DNA of 64,000 nucleotides from Begonia masoniana (taxonomy: Eukaryota > Streptophyta > Magnoliopsida > Cucurbitales > Begoniaceae). The notes below the pieces were generated by a model. It made no database searches, was not told the origin of the DNA, and worked only from the letters and a program-made list of their open reading frames with translations. The position numbers were made by a program, and so were the translations under genes. Below, piece after piece: positions 34,556 through 45,626 of the stretch (positions are counted from its first letter, which is position 1; the number at the start of each line of letters is the position of its first letter). The stretch is taken from positions 22,036,557 to 22,100,556 of the forward strand of contig CM039511.1 in assembly GCA_022432975.1 (NCBI GenBank), in the 5' to 3' direction.

Positions 34556-34982
34556 CGCCGATGTTAAGAACCACGACGAATTCTATAATGCATAGGATCA
34601 CTAAAAGCAAATAATTGCAATTTAGACTATAATATTTGGGATTATTTACGCATAATATTTTAACTAGTTTTTGGACAAATCGAATTTCTACATTTCTGCT
34701 ATTAATAACTTGGATCTTACCATCAATTTATTTGTTAATTACAGTATGTATATACTACATTTTCCATTTAATAAGGTACTTTTATTGGATTTCTCATATC
34801 TCTAGTGATTTCTAACTCAATTTTGAACTCTATTGATAGAGTTAGAAATCTAGTTAGAAATCACCTTAAGAGTTAGAAATTGAGTTAAAACATCTTATCA
34901 AGTTGAAAACATGATAAACAAGTGGTTGATTTAATAAATAAATTGACAAAAATATTTAAATTGCAGATAGTTGAAAAATAGA
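34556..34982. other. Non-genic gap between elements M and M-prime
   Basis: AT-rich, no open frame. A stretch at about 34800-34900 contains GAGTTAGAAAT several times in both orientations, a small foldback. No element termini seen. Confidence 0.4.
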
Positions 34983-36261
34983 TGATATGAACCAAGTAAG
35001 CCCGAAAATTAAAGCTTCAATAAAAAATTATCCAAGCACGGATAAAAATCCACTAAAGGAAAGTGATGTCTTTGAAAGTGAAAAACAAGTATTTTTTAGT
35101 CAAATATTACAAAAAGATGCATGAAGTTGCAAAAAAAATGTCAAAATATCAAAATTGATGCAATTCCAATAGTCAATGCGCGCCCCACAGCGCCTAGCAG
35201 TCTACGTGCCCCGCGTTCCAGCATGCCTCACTGCGATATTCCATGTCAAAACTTATCTTTTTTCAAATTTTCATGATTTTCTTTCTATTTTTATATATTA
35301 GTTAAGTTTCCTTAACCCTAGATTGTTTTCTATAATATTTTTAAGATTCTTACGAATATTTCTATTATTTTTAATATTTATTTTAGTTTATTTAAACACT
35401 AGAATTGTAACCATTTGAACACAATTTATGATGAAATAAGCTTTAAATTTTTTATAGAATTTTCTTTTGGGTTCTGTGAAGAACTAGATATTCTTCAAGG
35501 TAAAACTTGAGAGATCAAATTGATAGTTTTAGTTCTTACCAATAAGGTAAAACTTATCTTTTTTCATATTTTCATGATTTTCTTCCTATTTTTATATATT
35601 AGTTAAGTTTCCTTTAACCCTAAATTATTTTCTATAATATTTTTAAGATTCTTACGAATATTTCTATTATTTTTAATATTTATTTTAGTTTATTTAAACA
35701 CTAGAATTGTAACCATTTGAACACAATTTATGATGAAATAAGCTTTAAATTTTTTAGAGAATTTTCTTTTGGGTTTTGTGAAAAACTAGATATTCTTCAA
35801 GGTAAAACTTGAGAGATCAAATTGATAGTTTTTGTTCTTCCAACAAGTTTGGTCTAGGTCAACCTCTTTGTTTGATAACTTTGGTTTCATCAGCAATGTT
35901 TGAACGGGATCAAGTTCTTTTTTACTTGATTCAAAGGCGTTCCTAAGTTTCTATTCGCGTTGTTGAAGGGTCTCAAGTTTGATATACTGGTGGTTCTCAT
36001 CATTTGGAATCAAATGTGCGCGCGTAGCCTGTTGGGTGCGCACTGAGTGCTAGAATTACGCCAATTTTGATATTTTGACATTTTTTTCACATCCCCATGC
36101 AACTTCATGCATTTTTTTTTTTTGCTTCTTTTTGTAATATTTTACAAAAAAATACTTGTTTTTCACTTTCAAAGACATCACCTCTATTTAATAGATCTTT
36201 ATTCGTGCTTGGATAATCTTTGATTGAAAATTTCATTTTTGGGCTTATTTGGTTCGTATCA
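34983..36261 (+). mobile_element. M-related element with LTR 5' ends at both termini
   Basis: Flanked by ATAGA (34978-34982, 36262-36266). From 34983 (TGATATGAACCAAGTAAGCCC) a plus-sense M-type LTR runs to GGTTCTCATCA near 36001, followed by a decayed primer site (TTTGGAATCAAA). From about 36008 to 36261 the sequence is the inverted copy of the first 215 bp, ending GGTTCGTATCA. Both outer ends are thus LTR 5' ends. Inside the LTR a stretch of about 299 bp is tandemly duplicated (35248-35840). No coding capacity. Confidence 0.75.
35248..35840 (+). repeat. 299-bp tandem duplication in the M-prime LTR
   Basis: AAAACTTATCTTTTTTCA starts at about 35248 and again at about 35547. The following sequence, through GGTAAAACTTGAGAGATCAAATTG, repeats with few differences. 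The duplication raises the LTR from about 0.7 to about 1.0 kb. Confidence 0.85.
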
Positions 36262-36509
36262 ATAGATAATTTTTTTTCAAATCACTTAATTGCTGAGAAA
36301 AACATTCTTATTTGTATGGAGTAATCGTTTTCACACAACAGAGACAACAAGATTAAGATCTCTTTTTTTATTTTTTTTTAAATTGTCAGAAATATGTAGG
36401 CCACTTACTGCTAAGATGGGCCACTTACTGCTAACTACTAAAATTTGTCAAACTGGGCTTTTTGGACCTGCTTGTAAGTTCAAGACCCGGAACTATGGAA
36501 AAATGATCA

Positions 36510-36528
36510 CGTGGCTATATCTTATTGG
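36510..36528 (-). promoter_or_regulatory. Perfect ER stress response element (ERSE) upstream of the DnaJ gene
   Basis: The plus strand reads CGTGG-CTATATCTT-ATTGG, so the minus strand is CCAAT-N9-CCACG, the consensus ERSE with exact spacing. It is 258 bp before the start codon. It overlaps a palindromic G-box CACGTG (36509-36514). A second CCAAT box (ATTGG, 36554-36558) lies 26 bp on. In plants this element is bound by bZIP28/bZIP60 with NF-Y during the unfolded protein response (family knowledge), which fits an ER-lumen co-chaperone. Confidence 0.85.
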
Positions 36529-36633
36529 TTTAAATTACACAAGGCCTCTTCTCATTGGCCAGTTTTCTCCGGAACACGTTGGCTTGTGAGTGAAAAGTCT
36601 GGTTCAACAGAAGTATTCCCCGGTTAAACGTCG

Positions 36634-36663
36634 GGAGAGAGATAGAGAGAGAGAGAGAGAGAG
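36634..36663 (+). repeat. (GA)n tract in probable 5' UTR
   Basis: About 13 GA dinucleotides with one GATA interruption, 120-150 bp before the ATG. GA/CT tracts are common near plant transcription starts. No clear TATA box was seen in 36530-36700, so the start site is uncertain. Confidence 0.7.
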
Positions 36664-36785
36664 ATTTTGCTGCTGTTCTGAAGCCTAAAATCATATATTT
36701 TCCATCTGAAAGTGAATTGTTGGCATTTGATTTACGTCAGAACGATCTGAATTTTCACTGACTTGTGCGATTCCTAGCCCGGTTT

Positions 36786-39431
36786 ATGGCGCGGAGGAGA
36801 GCATTGCTGCTTTTCATTTCGTGTGCTCTCTGCTGCGTTTTCACTGCTATTGCTGCGTAAGCGTCTCGCTCTTTTTCCCTCTTTATCATGTTTCCGTTTG
36901 CTTATTTTAAAAAGATCAAAATTGTTAACAGGAAGAGCTACTATGACATATTGCAAGTATCGCGAGGGGCTTCGGATGAGCAGATTAAAAGGGCGTACAG
37001 GAAGCTTGCTTTGAAGTACCACCCAGATAAGAATAGGGGCAATGAGGAGGCTCAAAAGCTATTTACAGAGATCAGCAATGGTATTGCTTCTTTCATTTGT
37101 ATTTCTGCTGCGAACGCACTTATTATCTTTTAGATTTTCTTTTCTTTCTAAAATCATTTTTGATGTTACGTCTTTGGCTTGATTAGCTTACGAGGTTCTA
37201 TCGGATTCTGAAAAGAGGAACATTTATGATAAATATGGGGAAGAGGGTCTAAAACAGCATGCAGCTAGTGGAGGCAGAGGTGGTGGAATGGGAATGAATG
37301 TGCAGGACATATTTAGCCAGTAAGTTCAGATGTTATTTCTCTTCCATTTCTTTTTTTTCGTTCAATGATGAAAGCTAACTTGTCAACAGTAAAATGACAA
37401 ATGGTGTCAGGGGTTATGAACAAAAATTGGAAATGGACATATAGTTCATTGATACACTTTTCAGTTCCCATCTTTAGGGTCTTCCTTTATTAAAAATTTT
37501 GATTGTTTGGCGGTTCAAATTATGTAATATGGTAGTGCCTTAGCTTCGTACACATTTCATAATTTGGCAAGCATATTGCATTATGATAGCGAGTTATATT
37601 GAACAGAAGTCTACTTTACTTCTATAGAGGCATTCAAGTTTTCTTTTTGTTAATGCTTTTTATGGTTTAGACTTTTGTAGGATTATTGGTTGAGGGAGTT
37701 TTTGAGGTGTCACATTTTTAGTAGATCACTCCTGTGTCATCTTTAAGTTCCAATATGCATATCTTTGCAAATAAAAAAGGACCTAGATATATGCACTTGG
37801 TTTGATATTATAATTCATTAGTCATCATCAATATGTAATGGGGGATATTTATGTATTTTGGCTCTAAAGTATATGTATGTACTACTCTGATTATGTGTAG
37901 GTTTTTTGGTGGAGGAGGTTCAATGGAAGAGGAAGAGAAAATTGTCAAAGGTGATGATGTGATTATAGACTTGGATGCCACATTGGAAGATTTGTATATG
38001 GGTGGTTCCTTGAAGGTAACTATTGTTCTTAGATGGTTCAACAATATTTTCCTCCTGGAATAAGTAGTATTTTTTAATCAGCAGATGGTTATTGACATTG
38101 AAAGTGGACAAATTGTTTGCTTTCTCATTTCATAAGAAGAGTGAATATTCTAAGTGGGTTACGTCTACAGCATTCAATAGAATTCATCATACTGAATTCA
38201 TGAGTCAGCTTGTTTATTCACTTGATAGATTTCTGCTCAAGGCACAAGAATGTATATTAGTCTTTCTTGCATCCCTGTCTAACTAGAAAATGGAAAGCAA
38301 AGGACAGATTTATAGTTTCACTAAATGCTTCTATCTAATTAAGATTTTTGGATGTTGTTCAGACTTGACCAGATTTTTTTTTTTCTTTTTCCTTTTCCTG
38401 GCTACTGTCTTTCTTTTCTACATATAGATTAACTGAAAATAGTGGCCTTACCCACCTTCAACCCTATGGAATTATGAAGAACATTTTGTAGATATTGCCC
38501 AGCATGTGCAATATGTAGTGTTTTTATGAATGGTTTTGTGACTTTTATTTTCTTGGGAATCTTATCTTTGTGCAAGGTGTCTTCACTTGTTAATGTTTGA
38601 TATTTCATAATGCGGAAGATACACCTTTACTGATTAACTTTGCCTATTTTAATATTCTTGCATGCGAATTTCAGTGCTCTTAAAACGTTAATCTCCTGCT
38701 GTTTCTCCTTTTCCATTTCACTCCTAAAGTAGTTCTTTGACTTTGAATTTCTGAAAGGATTACACATTTGCATTGAATATGGATTTGTTAGGTCTGGAGG
38801 GAGAAAAACATTTTAAAGCCAGCACCTGGGAAAAGGCGTTGCAACTGTAGAAATGAAGTCTATCACAGACAGATTGGTCCAGGAATGTTTCAGCAGATGA
38901 CAGAACAGGTTCATAATATCTCTGATCTTGTTACATTCTATAGTTCATTTTATCTAATTCTCTGATAGCATTCTTATCTTATTTTTTAATTGACTTGTCT
39001 ATCGTGTTTCTAGTCATATCTTTATTCCTTTATCACTTACTCTTTCAGGTCTGCGAGCAATGCCCAAATGTCAAATATGAAAGGGAAGGATACTTTATTA
39101 CTGTTGATATCGAGAAAGGAATGCAAGATGGACATGTAAGGATCATATAAATCTGCAACGGTGAATCTTTATGAATTTCATTCTAATGCATGTCAATGCA
39201 TTTCATAGGTCTTGTCATTGTAGTGAAAACATATATCAATTTGTTATTGCTGCTCTTGTGAAGCTATTAGGCAATGTTTTACTCCCGTCTTCTTGAAATT
39301 TTACATGTTCTTTATATAGCAAACATTGATTATAATATCTTTAAATCAACAAATTGGGTTTCTTTTTAGGAAGTGGTCTTTTATGAAGATGGCGAGCCTA
39401 TAATTGATGGAGAAGCTGGAGATTTGAAAGT

Positions 39432-39469
<38 letters not shown>

Positions 39470-40295
39470 GCATTTGTCAACCAAAATCTACAGTCTATTT
39501 CCTGCTTGCTTGAAAATGCCAAAATTAATTCAATTATGCAGTTCCGAATTCGCACTGCACCACACGATCGTTTTACAAGAGAAGGCAATGACTTGCATAC
39601 CACCGTCACTATAACACTGGTAAGGGTTCTTCCAGTCATCTAATTGTAGAGTTGACACTACTGTTCCAAGTTCTGTTGAACGAGAAATGGGAGTGTTAGA
39701 GCTCTTTTTCTAAAAGCTTTATAATGGTCCTTTAGATTCTTGATTTTCTGTAGTTGGGAACTGTTTAAATAACCGTGCTAATCTTAAAAGATGAGTGATT
39801 AACGAGGAGTTTTATGTTGATTTAATTGATTTGATGGTTAATGTTGAATCTCTTGGTTACATCTTCTGAAAGTATAAAGTGTCTGCATTTTTTTTTTCTG
39901 GAATTGATATCTTACACAATGTTCTCCATTACCGTTCTTCCTATTTCAGGTTCAAGCACTGGTAGGCTTTGAAAAGACTATCAAACATCTCGACGAACGA
40001 CTAGTGGATATAGGCACAACGGTAAGCACTGATCTGATCTAATAGCTCTCCTGGTTTGGTCTGATTTTGATAAGTTATGAATAAATTGGAAAATATTATG
40101 TTGCTTACCATGTTTATGGGTTGGTTGAGTGATTAGGGAGTGACTAAACCCAAGGAAGTGAGGAAATTCAAAGGAGAAGGGATGCCCATGCATTTTAGCA
40201 CCAAGAAAGGAGATCTTTTTGTGAAGTTTGAGGTTCTATTCCCCACCGCACTAACAGAGGATCAAAAAGCAAAGATAAAGGCTGTTTTTGCATAG
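36786..40295 (+). CDS. ERDJ3B: ER-lumen DnaJ co-chaperone, ERdj3B type (10 exons, 346 aa)
   Basis: Type-I-like J protein that delivers clients to the ER Hsp70 BiP. In plants ERdj3B works with SDF2 and BiP in receptor-kinase folding (family knowledge). Exons by GT-AG signals and frame: 36786-36856, 36932-37080, 37187-37319, 37901-38015, 38792-38908, 39049-39135, 39370-39429, 39542-39619, 39950-40021, 40137-40295; stop TAG. Residues 1-24 form a signal peptide ([19 protein letters not shown]). The J domain follows ([13 protein letters not shown]...), with HPD at 54-56; a Gly-rich linker spans 102-125 ([18 protein letters not shown]); the client-binding region holds Cys 173, 175, 197 and 200 (CNC...CEQC); the C-terminal domain ends in KAVFA. 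No KDEL/HDEL, as usual for this family. All frames join without stops. It looks intact and functional, and is the only such gene in the window. Confidence 0.96.
39435..39468 (+). repeat. T34 homopolymer in intron 7
   Basis: Thirty-four T directly after the splice donor GTGAGT of intron 7 (donor at 39430). It does not touch the coding sequence. Its exact length may be unreliable. Confidence 0.9.
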
Positions 40296-40580
40296 CTTAG
40301 TTACACAAGCTCAGGGATCAACAAAGACTTGTCAGTTTTGAAATGTGAGTTCATTGCAGATAGAATTATTGTTGTTATTCTAACGTCTACAAATCAACTC
40401 ATCAGCATTTGTCTTCTTTTTTCATGCCCCCAATTGGATTTTGATTTTGAAATATGGTTTTGTTATAGGATGTTATATGTAAATGTTCCATTTAAAAGGG
40501 GATTATCTCCGTCTAACATTGTCATCCCTATTTTAGCTTCTTCAATTTTCTTGGTATTGTTGCAGCTTAAACTATTTAAA

Positions 40581-40586
40581 AATAAA
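40581..40586 (+). terminator. Candidate polyadenylation signal of ERDJ3B
   Basis: AATAAA 286 bp after the stop codon, preceded by T-rich and TGTAA-type upstream elements (40460-40480). An AATATGGTTTTGTT stretch near 40450 is an alternative near-upstream element. No cleavage site can be fixed without transcripts. Confidence 0.45.
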
Positions 40587-40974
40587 AGTTAAAGTTCAAA
40601 CAATGACATCTTGAAAGCTCGACGCTTTAACTATTTTTGTTAATAATATGATTTTGTAACTATGTAGAGTAATAAATTGGCTCATGTTAAAAAACATGTG
40701 TCGACATGTGCTATCATCTCGATCTGGATCCGACAGACAATATTGTTTGGATCAGTTGTCTAACTCCGTTGCTGCTGCTAGACCACTCTCCACCTCAGCC
40801 TCTCTCACTGTGTATTTTCTGTTATAACAACGGTGTACAATGTTCTCCTCTCACATATATGAGGAGGGATCACACTGTAGTAATTAATTAAGATTCGATC
40901 TTTTTCAAAATTACCTTTTTTATTTGTGCATTACTACTCTGTCTTTCTAACTTGGTACGAGAGCCTTTCATGGC

Positions 40975-41842
40975 GTCTTCTAGCAATGCAACCTCTGTTA
41001 ACATTCTGACTGCCTCTTCTCCTCTTCCACATTTTCTCTGTTTATCAAACTCTAACAATTAAACTTGACTCAATACTTGATCTGGAAGAATCAGATTTTG
41101 AATGTTGTCATCGCCAACGGCCTTTAGGGATTTCTTGATGGATCCTTTGTTCCTCCTTCACCCTTTCTTGATGATACGCATCTTCATAATCCTGATTACA
41201 CTATTTGGCATCGCTATGATAAACCCATTATGAACTGTGCGTCCCTTATAGATTCTGTTCTCTCTCAAATTGTCTACTATACATTAGGGGTGGGCAGAAC
41301 CGGACCGAAACCGGTGGACCGGACTCGACCGTCGGTTCGGTCCGAGTATTTGGGCGGTTTTTGGGTTGTGGTCGCGGTTCCGGTTCCCATATCCATGAGG
41401 ACCGGAACCGCGGTCCACGGTCCCGGTTCTGTTGCTCACAGAACCGGGAACCGTGGGACTACCGAGTAAATCCCCTTCCCTGAATGAAAGATTGAAATCC
41501 CTGTTTCTAATAGAAATTAGAAGTTCAATTTGGCAATTTTCCTTTCCCGACTGCGCGACTGGAGACTCGACTGGCGACTCCGACTCCCGCAAAGCGCGAA
41601 CCAGAGCCGAAGTCCGAATCGGAGTCAGACTCCAGTGCTGAGGAGGGACTGCCCTGCGATTTGGACTTTCGGCTTTGTTATCGCGCTTGCCTGCGCCTCT
41701 GCTCGCACTACACTCCTCAAACCCTAGACTATACAGATGAGGACGAACAACGTTGAGATCGGTTAACCCTAGCGATGGAGGGGGCGTCGGGGCGGCGAAT
41801 GGCTTCTGCAATTTGTGAGCTAGGGTTGCGGGGAGAGGAGGA

Positions 41843-41883
<41 letters not shown>

Positions 41884-42600
41884 AATGGAAATGCCCGAAA
41901 TGGTCATCTCCTATTCTCCTTCCTTTTTTCTTTTCTTTTTAATTAATTAATAAAAGTTTAAAATTTTTTTTTTAATGAATGGGAGGGAACCGGTACCGAA
42001 CCGGAACCGGACCGAAAAAATCGGTCCGGTTCCGGTTCGGTACCGGTTCTGCTGAGGACCGGTTCCGGTTTCAAGAAATAAATTCTCGAAACCAACGGTC
42101 AGGTCCGGTTCCAGGCCAGAACCGGCCCGGACCGGACCGTGCCCACCCCTACTATACATCTGCCTCTGTGATTTAGAAAGCTCTTGCTCAACTCTACTCG
42201 TCCACTTCCCTTGCTCGTCTCATTGAATTACAACGACAGCTCCACTCCATTTTTAAAAATGGACTCATAGTTTCATAATATGTTCAAAAACTCAATTTTC
42301 TTTGTCATACCTTGCAAGCCATTGGAGAACCCGTCTCTTCGAGAGATCAATTATTGTATCTTCTTTCCACATTGGGGAGTGGATACAACTCTTTTGTTAC
42401 TGCTATTACCAACCGCTCTGACTCTACCACCATTGAGGATGTTCACAGTCTTTTACTCTGCTATGAATATCGACTGGAAGTGCAACACTCATTTGTCTCG
42501 GTGAACTCCCTTCAGGCGCAATTTTTATCAATGAAAATAAATCATTCTCCGCGAGCTCCTCACTTTAATCCTCATCCCTACTCCTATTTTGTTGGTAATC
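40975..42600 (+). pseudogene. copia gag remnant, split by a hAT MITE
   Basis: From MASSSNATSVN at about 40970, with frame breaks, phrases typical of the copia Gag UBN2 region are readable: WKNQILNVVIANG, then DYTIWHRYDKPIMNCASLIDSVLSQIVYYT. After the MITE, SASVI...LAQLYSSTSLARLIELQRQLHSI and, in an open frame at 42312 onward, LLYLLSTLGSGYNSFVTAITNRSD. It joins RT sequence near 42595. The rest of gag, protease and integrase are deleted, about 2-3 kb by comparison with ordinary copia elements. Confidence 0.8.
41285..42152. mobile_element. hAT-type MITE with 8-bp target duplication
   Basis: 868 bp, terminal inverted repeats TAGGGGTGGGCA / TGCCCACCCCTA, and CTATACAT on each side (41277-41284, 42153-42160): the 8-bp duplication of hAT insertions. 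Both subterminal regions are packed with ACCGGAACCG/CGGTTCGGTCC motifs, as in hAT elements where transposase binds such repeats. A (GA)n tract lies at 41849-41880. No transposase. The long antisense open frame (41284-41907) is a by-product of composition. It splits copia gag between YYT and SAS codons. Confidence 0.9.
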
Positions 42601-42998
42601 TAGAGGAGGTTGTCTATATGAAACAACTACATGGATACATTGATCAATCTCACCCTGCCTTTGTCTATAAACTCCACAAATCATTGTATGGTCTTAAACA
42701 AGCTCCACGAGTATGGTACACCAAGCTCTACTCAGCCTTAATTGTTTGGGGATTCACTGCTTCTCATGCTGACAATTCTATGTTTGTCTTCAAAAATGGG
42801 TCATCCACTGTTATCATGCTTGTTTATGTGGACGACATCCTTCTAGCAGGTAGTTCTAAGGTTTTGGTTTAAAGTTTGGTCCAGTTTCTCAACACGAAGT
42901 TTGGATAAAAGATTTGGGCCTCTTGCACCATTTTCTCGACATTAATGTTATTTGTCACCTTCTGGTTTCCTCTTAAATCAATCTCAATATATCTCTGC
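42600..42998 (+). pseudogene. copia reverse transcriptase remnant
   Basis: In-frame with the preceding gag piece: EEVVYMKQLHGYIDQSHPAFVYKLHKSLYGLKQAPRVWY, then MLVYVDDILLAGSS with the YVDD active site intact, then a stop and further RT/RNaseH text (NTKFG, FLLNQSQYIS). Interrupted at 42999 by LTR I; continues at 45627. Confidence 0.88.
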
Positions 42999-43406
42999 TG
43001 TCAAGACCCGACCCGACGAGCCCCGACGATTAGGATTCCTGAGGTGGGAAATGATAATAAATTCTGAGTTTTCAATTTGTATGGATACGTTTGTATTTTT
43101 AATTAATCCTCTCTTTCTTGTATATGGAATCTTAAAATAAGATCTTTCCATACAATTCCAAACAATATACATATTCCAGACCAGCTTTCCAAATATGTAT
43201 ACATTAAACATTTCCATACAATTCCAAACAATATACATACTCCGAAGTCCTCCCCTCACGGCTTTGTTTGGCGAGGACTTCCCAGTCGGTCACCCAACCT
43301 GGTACTACTCTCGTCAAAGCACTTTTAACTTCGGAGTTCTTATGGGATCCGTTGTCATTTGTGCTCCAAAACGCGTCTTGCTATCTTGGGAGGGTCTCTT
43401 TACAAA

Positions 43407-43419
43407 TGGTATCAGAGCC
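43407..43419 (+). other. Primer-binding site in the Cassandra remnant
   Basis: Perfect TGGTATCAGAGCC, three bases after TTTACA of the left arm. Confidence 0.82.
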
Positions 43420-43696
43420 TATACCCAACCGGAAATGTGACCAACGGGGATGTTGGGCCCCTGAGGGGGGGTGATTGTGATGACCCTGATGTGTAAGTAT
43501 GTGTACGATGGCTGCACGAACCGGAACCCGGATGGCAGTACATCAGCGCGGGCGAACCAGAAGGTGACGGTTCGTAAAAATGGGGTCGTTACAATCTCAC
43601 ATCGCTTGGGGAAGTATGTGAAAATAAGTGGAAATGAAACATATGTAAAGAGACCTTCCCAAGATAGTAAGACGCATTTTGGAGCACAGTTGACAA

Positions 43697-43775
43697 CGGA
43701 TCCCATAAGAACTCTAAAGTTAAAAGTGCTTCGGCGAGAGTAGTACCAGATTGGGTGACCGACTGGAAAGTCCTC
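43697..43775 (+). ncRNA. 5S rRNA-derived segment (right arm)
   Basis: From CGGATCCCAT to AAGTCCTC, colinear with the 3' two-thirds of plant 5S rRNA, with about ten substitutions by eye. The first third and the terminator are not intact, so this is not a functional 5S gene. The left arm (43273-43352, minus strand) is a second copy with different substitutions, for example GTGCTTTGACGAGAG. Confidence 0.85.
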
Positions 43776-45626
43776 ATATATACATCATTATCAAAGTTTT
43801 CTAACATAAGCTATTACAAACAAAATAGGTCACACACACGTGACCGTTCAAAAAGAGTTTATAAAATTTCTAAACTATTTATGTCGGTCCCAATGCAAAA
43901 GAAAATCATCTACCTCGATGGTTTAGCCTATACCTCTTTTAGTCCTTTAAGTTGCATTTGTTTTCCCATCTCGGTGAACGATCTCGTTATCTAAAAAATA
44001 TGAATATTCATAGAATGAGCTTTACGCCCAGTAAATAAGTCTAAGAGATAGAATAGCTAATTCATACTCTATTACACTATCTAGGACCACACTTCATCTT
44101 CTACTTATTATTGATTATTTTTTAAATCAATTTGTTTTGATTTAAAATTCATGTCATTTATATAAAAAGACATGCATGTTCGTATTCGAACAATTTAAAA
44201 ATCAATGTCATTAACCACAGTTTAAAACCATTCTCAACAAATAGAAAAATCTCATGCAATTTAAAATAAATATTTCACGATTTAAAGTTATCTTTTCACA
44301 AAACATTCAATGCAATATTTTAATATTCAAATTAATATGTCAAAATTGCAATCCACTCTAATTGACGCATATGACCATCACACAATCTTACAAGTTTCTG
44401 GGATTTCACCAGTACGGCTGTAGGACCCTACACATTGTTTCCCTGCGAGGTTTAGGGATTTTCAACCCAAGGAGGACACATAGTTAATCTCTCAATCATT
44501 TTCATAGTCATACTTATCACAGACAAAGAGGCAAGTTCAGTCCAATGGATTCTTATATTACCACGACTTCCAACTTCCTCCTTCCTAAATGTATGCTTTA
44601 AAAACAGTTATAAACAATGTTATGCATGTTTAAATTAATGCAACTCAACCCACTCATACAATTGTTATTTTAAATCAATGCTTTCAATTGAATATAAAAC
44701 GTAGTTTTCAAAATGCTACGTTTAACAATTCAATATAAATCGAATTTAAACAACATTTCAATATATACGTAATGCGTTATTTTTCAGAATTCAATATTAT
44801 ATTTTCATAAAAACAATATCCATTATTCACTTCAATCTATCCAATCGTAACCAAATCACCAAATATCTAAACCTATCCAGAATTCAAGCGAAAATGAAAC
44901 TTATGTCCACCTAGTAATACATTAAAGCATAAATTAAGTAATCCAACTGATAGATTTACTTACCAAATTGTCGGTTCCTTCACTTTAACCGAAAATCTCT
45001 TCTGAATCAATTGATTTTTCCACCAAAATGATCATTTCAACAAGCTGAACAATTTTCTCTAAAGGATGGACGACAAAAATCAATTTTTCCTCTATTTTTC
45101 TTCTCTTTTCTCCCTTCTTTCCCTCGGTTCTTTCTCCTCTCTCTCTCTCTCTTCCTTTCTTTTTCTTCTTTCTTTTCTTTTCTCTCTCTCTCTCACTCTT
45201 CCTTTCTTTTTCTCCACGTAAAACCACAGCATCCTGCCACCTTAACCCTTTGTCAATAGTGGTTTAATGGTTAATTACCATTAAATCATTATTATCTCCT
45301 GAAAAATATCATTTTGCCCTTCAGACTTTAGTTTATTACCATAAACCGAGTTTAATAAATCTTTAAATTCAATTAATCTTAATCTAATCCATTAGATAAA
45401 TTTTAATCTAATTTTTATAATTAATCAAAATTTTATTTGAAAAATTAAATTTTTATACATTTAAAATTTAAGAGGGGCGATCGATTGGCCACGTTTTTCA
45501 CTTTTTAACATATCATTTCTTCAATCCAATGTATATTTATACATTCTTTAAATATAAATATACTCGATTAAATTTTTTAATTTAAAAATTTGAACGATTT
45601 TATTGACAAAAGTCTGAACCATTACA

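Larger units (their letters stand above)
43240..43780. mobile_element. Cassandra-type TRIM remnant with two inverted 5S rRNA copies
   Basis: 43273-43403 and 43645-43775 are inverted repeats of 131 nt. Each holds about 80 nt of 5S rRNA-like sequence: CGGATCCCATAAGAACT, AGTTAAAAGTGCTTCGGCGAGAGTAGTACCAG, TTGGGTGACC, GGAAAGTCCTC (right copy, plus strand; left copy, minus strand). The pol-III box A and box C regions are recognisable. Between them are a perfect primer site TGGTATCAGAGCC (43407-43419) and a G-rich tract (CTGAGGGGGGGTGATT, 43461-43476), as in TRIM elements. 5S sequence within LTRs defines Cassandra (established knowledge). The inverted arrangement is not the normal direct LTR pair. 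Confidence 0.8.
42999..45626 (-). mobile_element. Solo LTR-like element I carrying Cassandra sequence
   Basis: TGTCAAGACCCGACCCG...TGAACCATTACA, flanked by TCTGC (42994-42998) and TCTAC (45627-45631), a target duplication with one change. Without the 5S-bearing guest it is about 2.1 kb and non-coding. In minus sense it has a GGTAAGT donor near 44970 and a CT/GA-rich exon-like region at 45090-45230. The 80-codon open frame at 44985-45227 comes from that microsatellite. Confidence 0.7.

Noticed and set aside
36290..36589. 99-codon frame upstream of ERDJ3B as a separate gene or uORF
   Set aside because: Covers the ERSE and CCAAT boxes, has no similarity that I recognise, and reads through promoter DNA.
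36888..37133. 81-codon frame as a short DnaJ protein
   Set aside because: It is exon 2 of ERDJ3B read into intron 2; GT-AG signals join it to the downstream exons in frame.
41284..41907. 207-codon minus-strand frame, serine/leucine-rich
   Set aside because: Lies within the hAT MITE; it is built from subterminal repeats and a GA tract, with no protein motif.
43697..43775. Functional 5S rRNA gene
   Set aside because: Only the 3' two-thirds is present, with many substitutions and no tandem rDNA unit; it belongs to a TRIM element.
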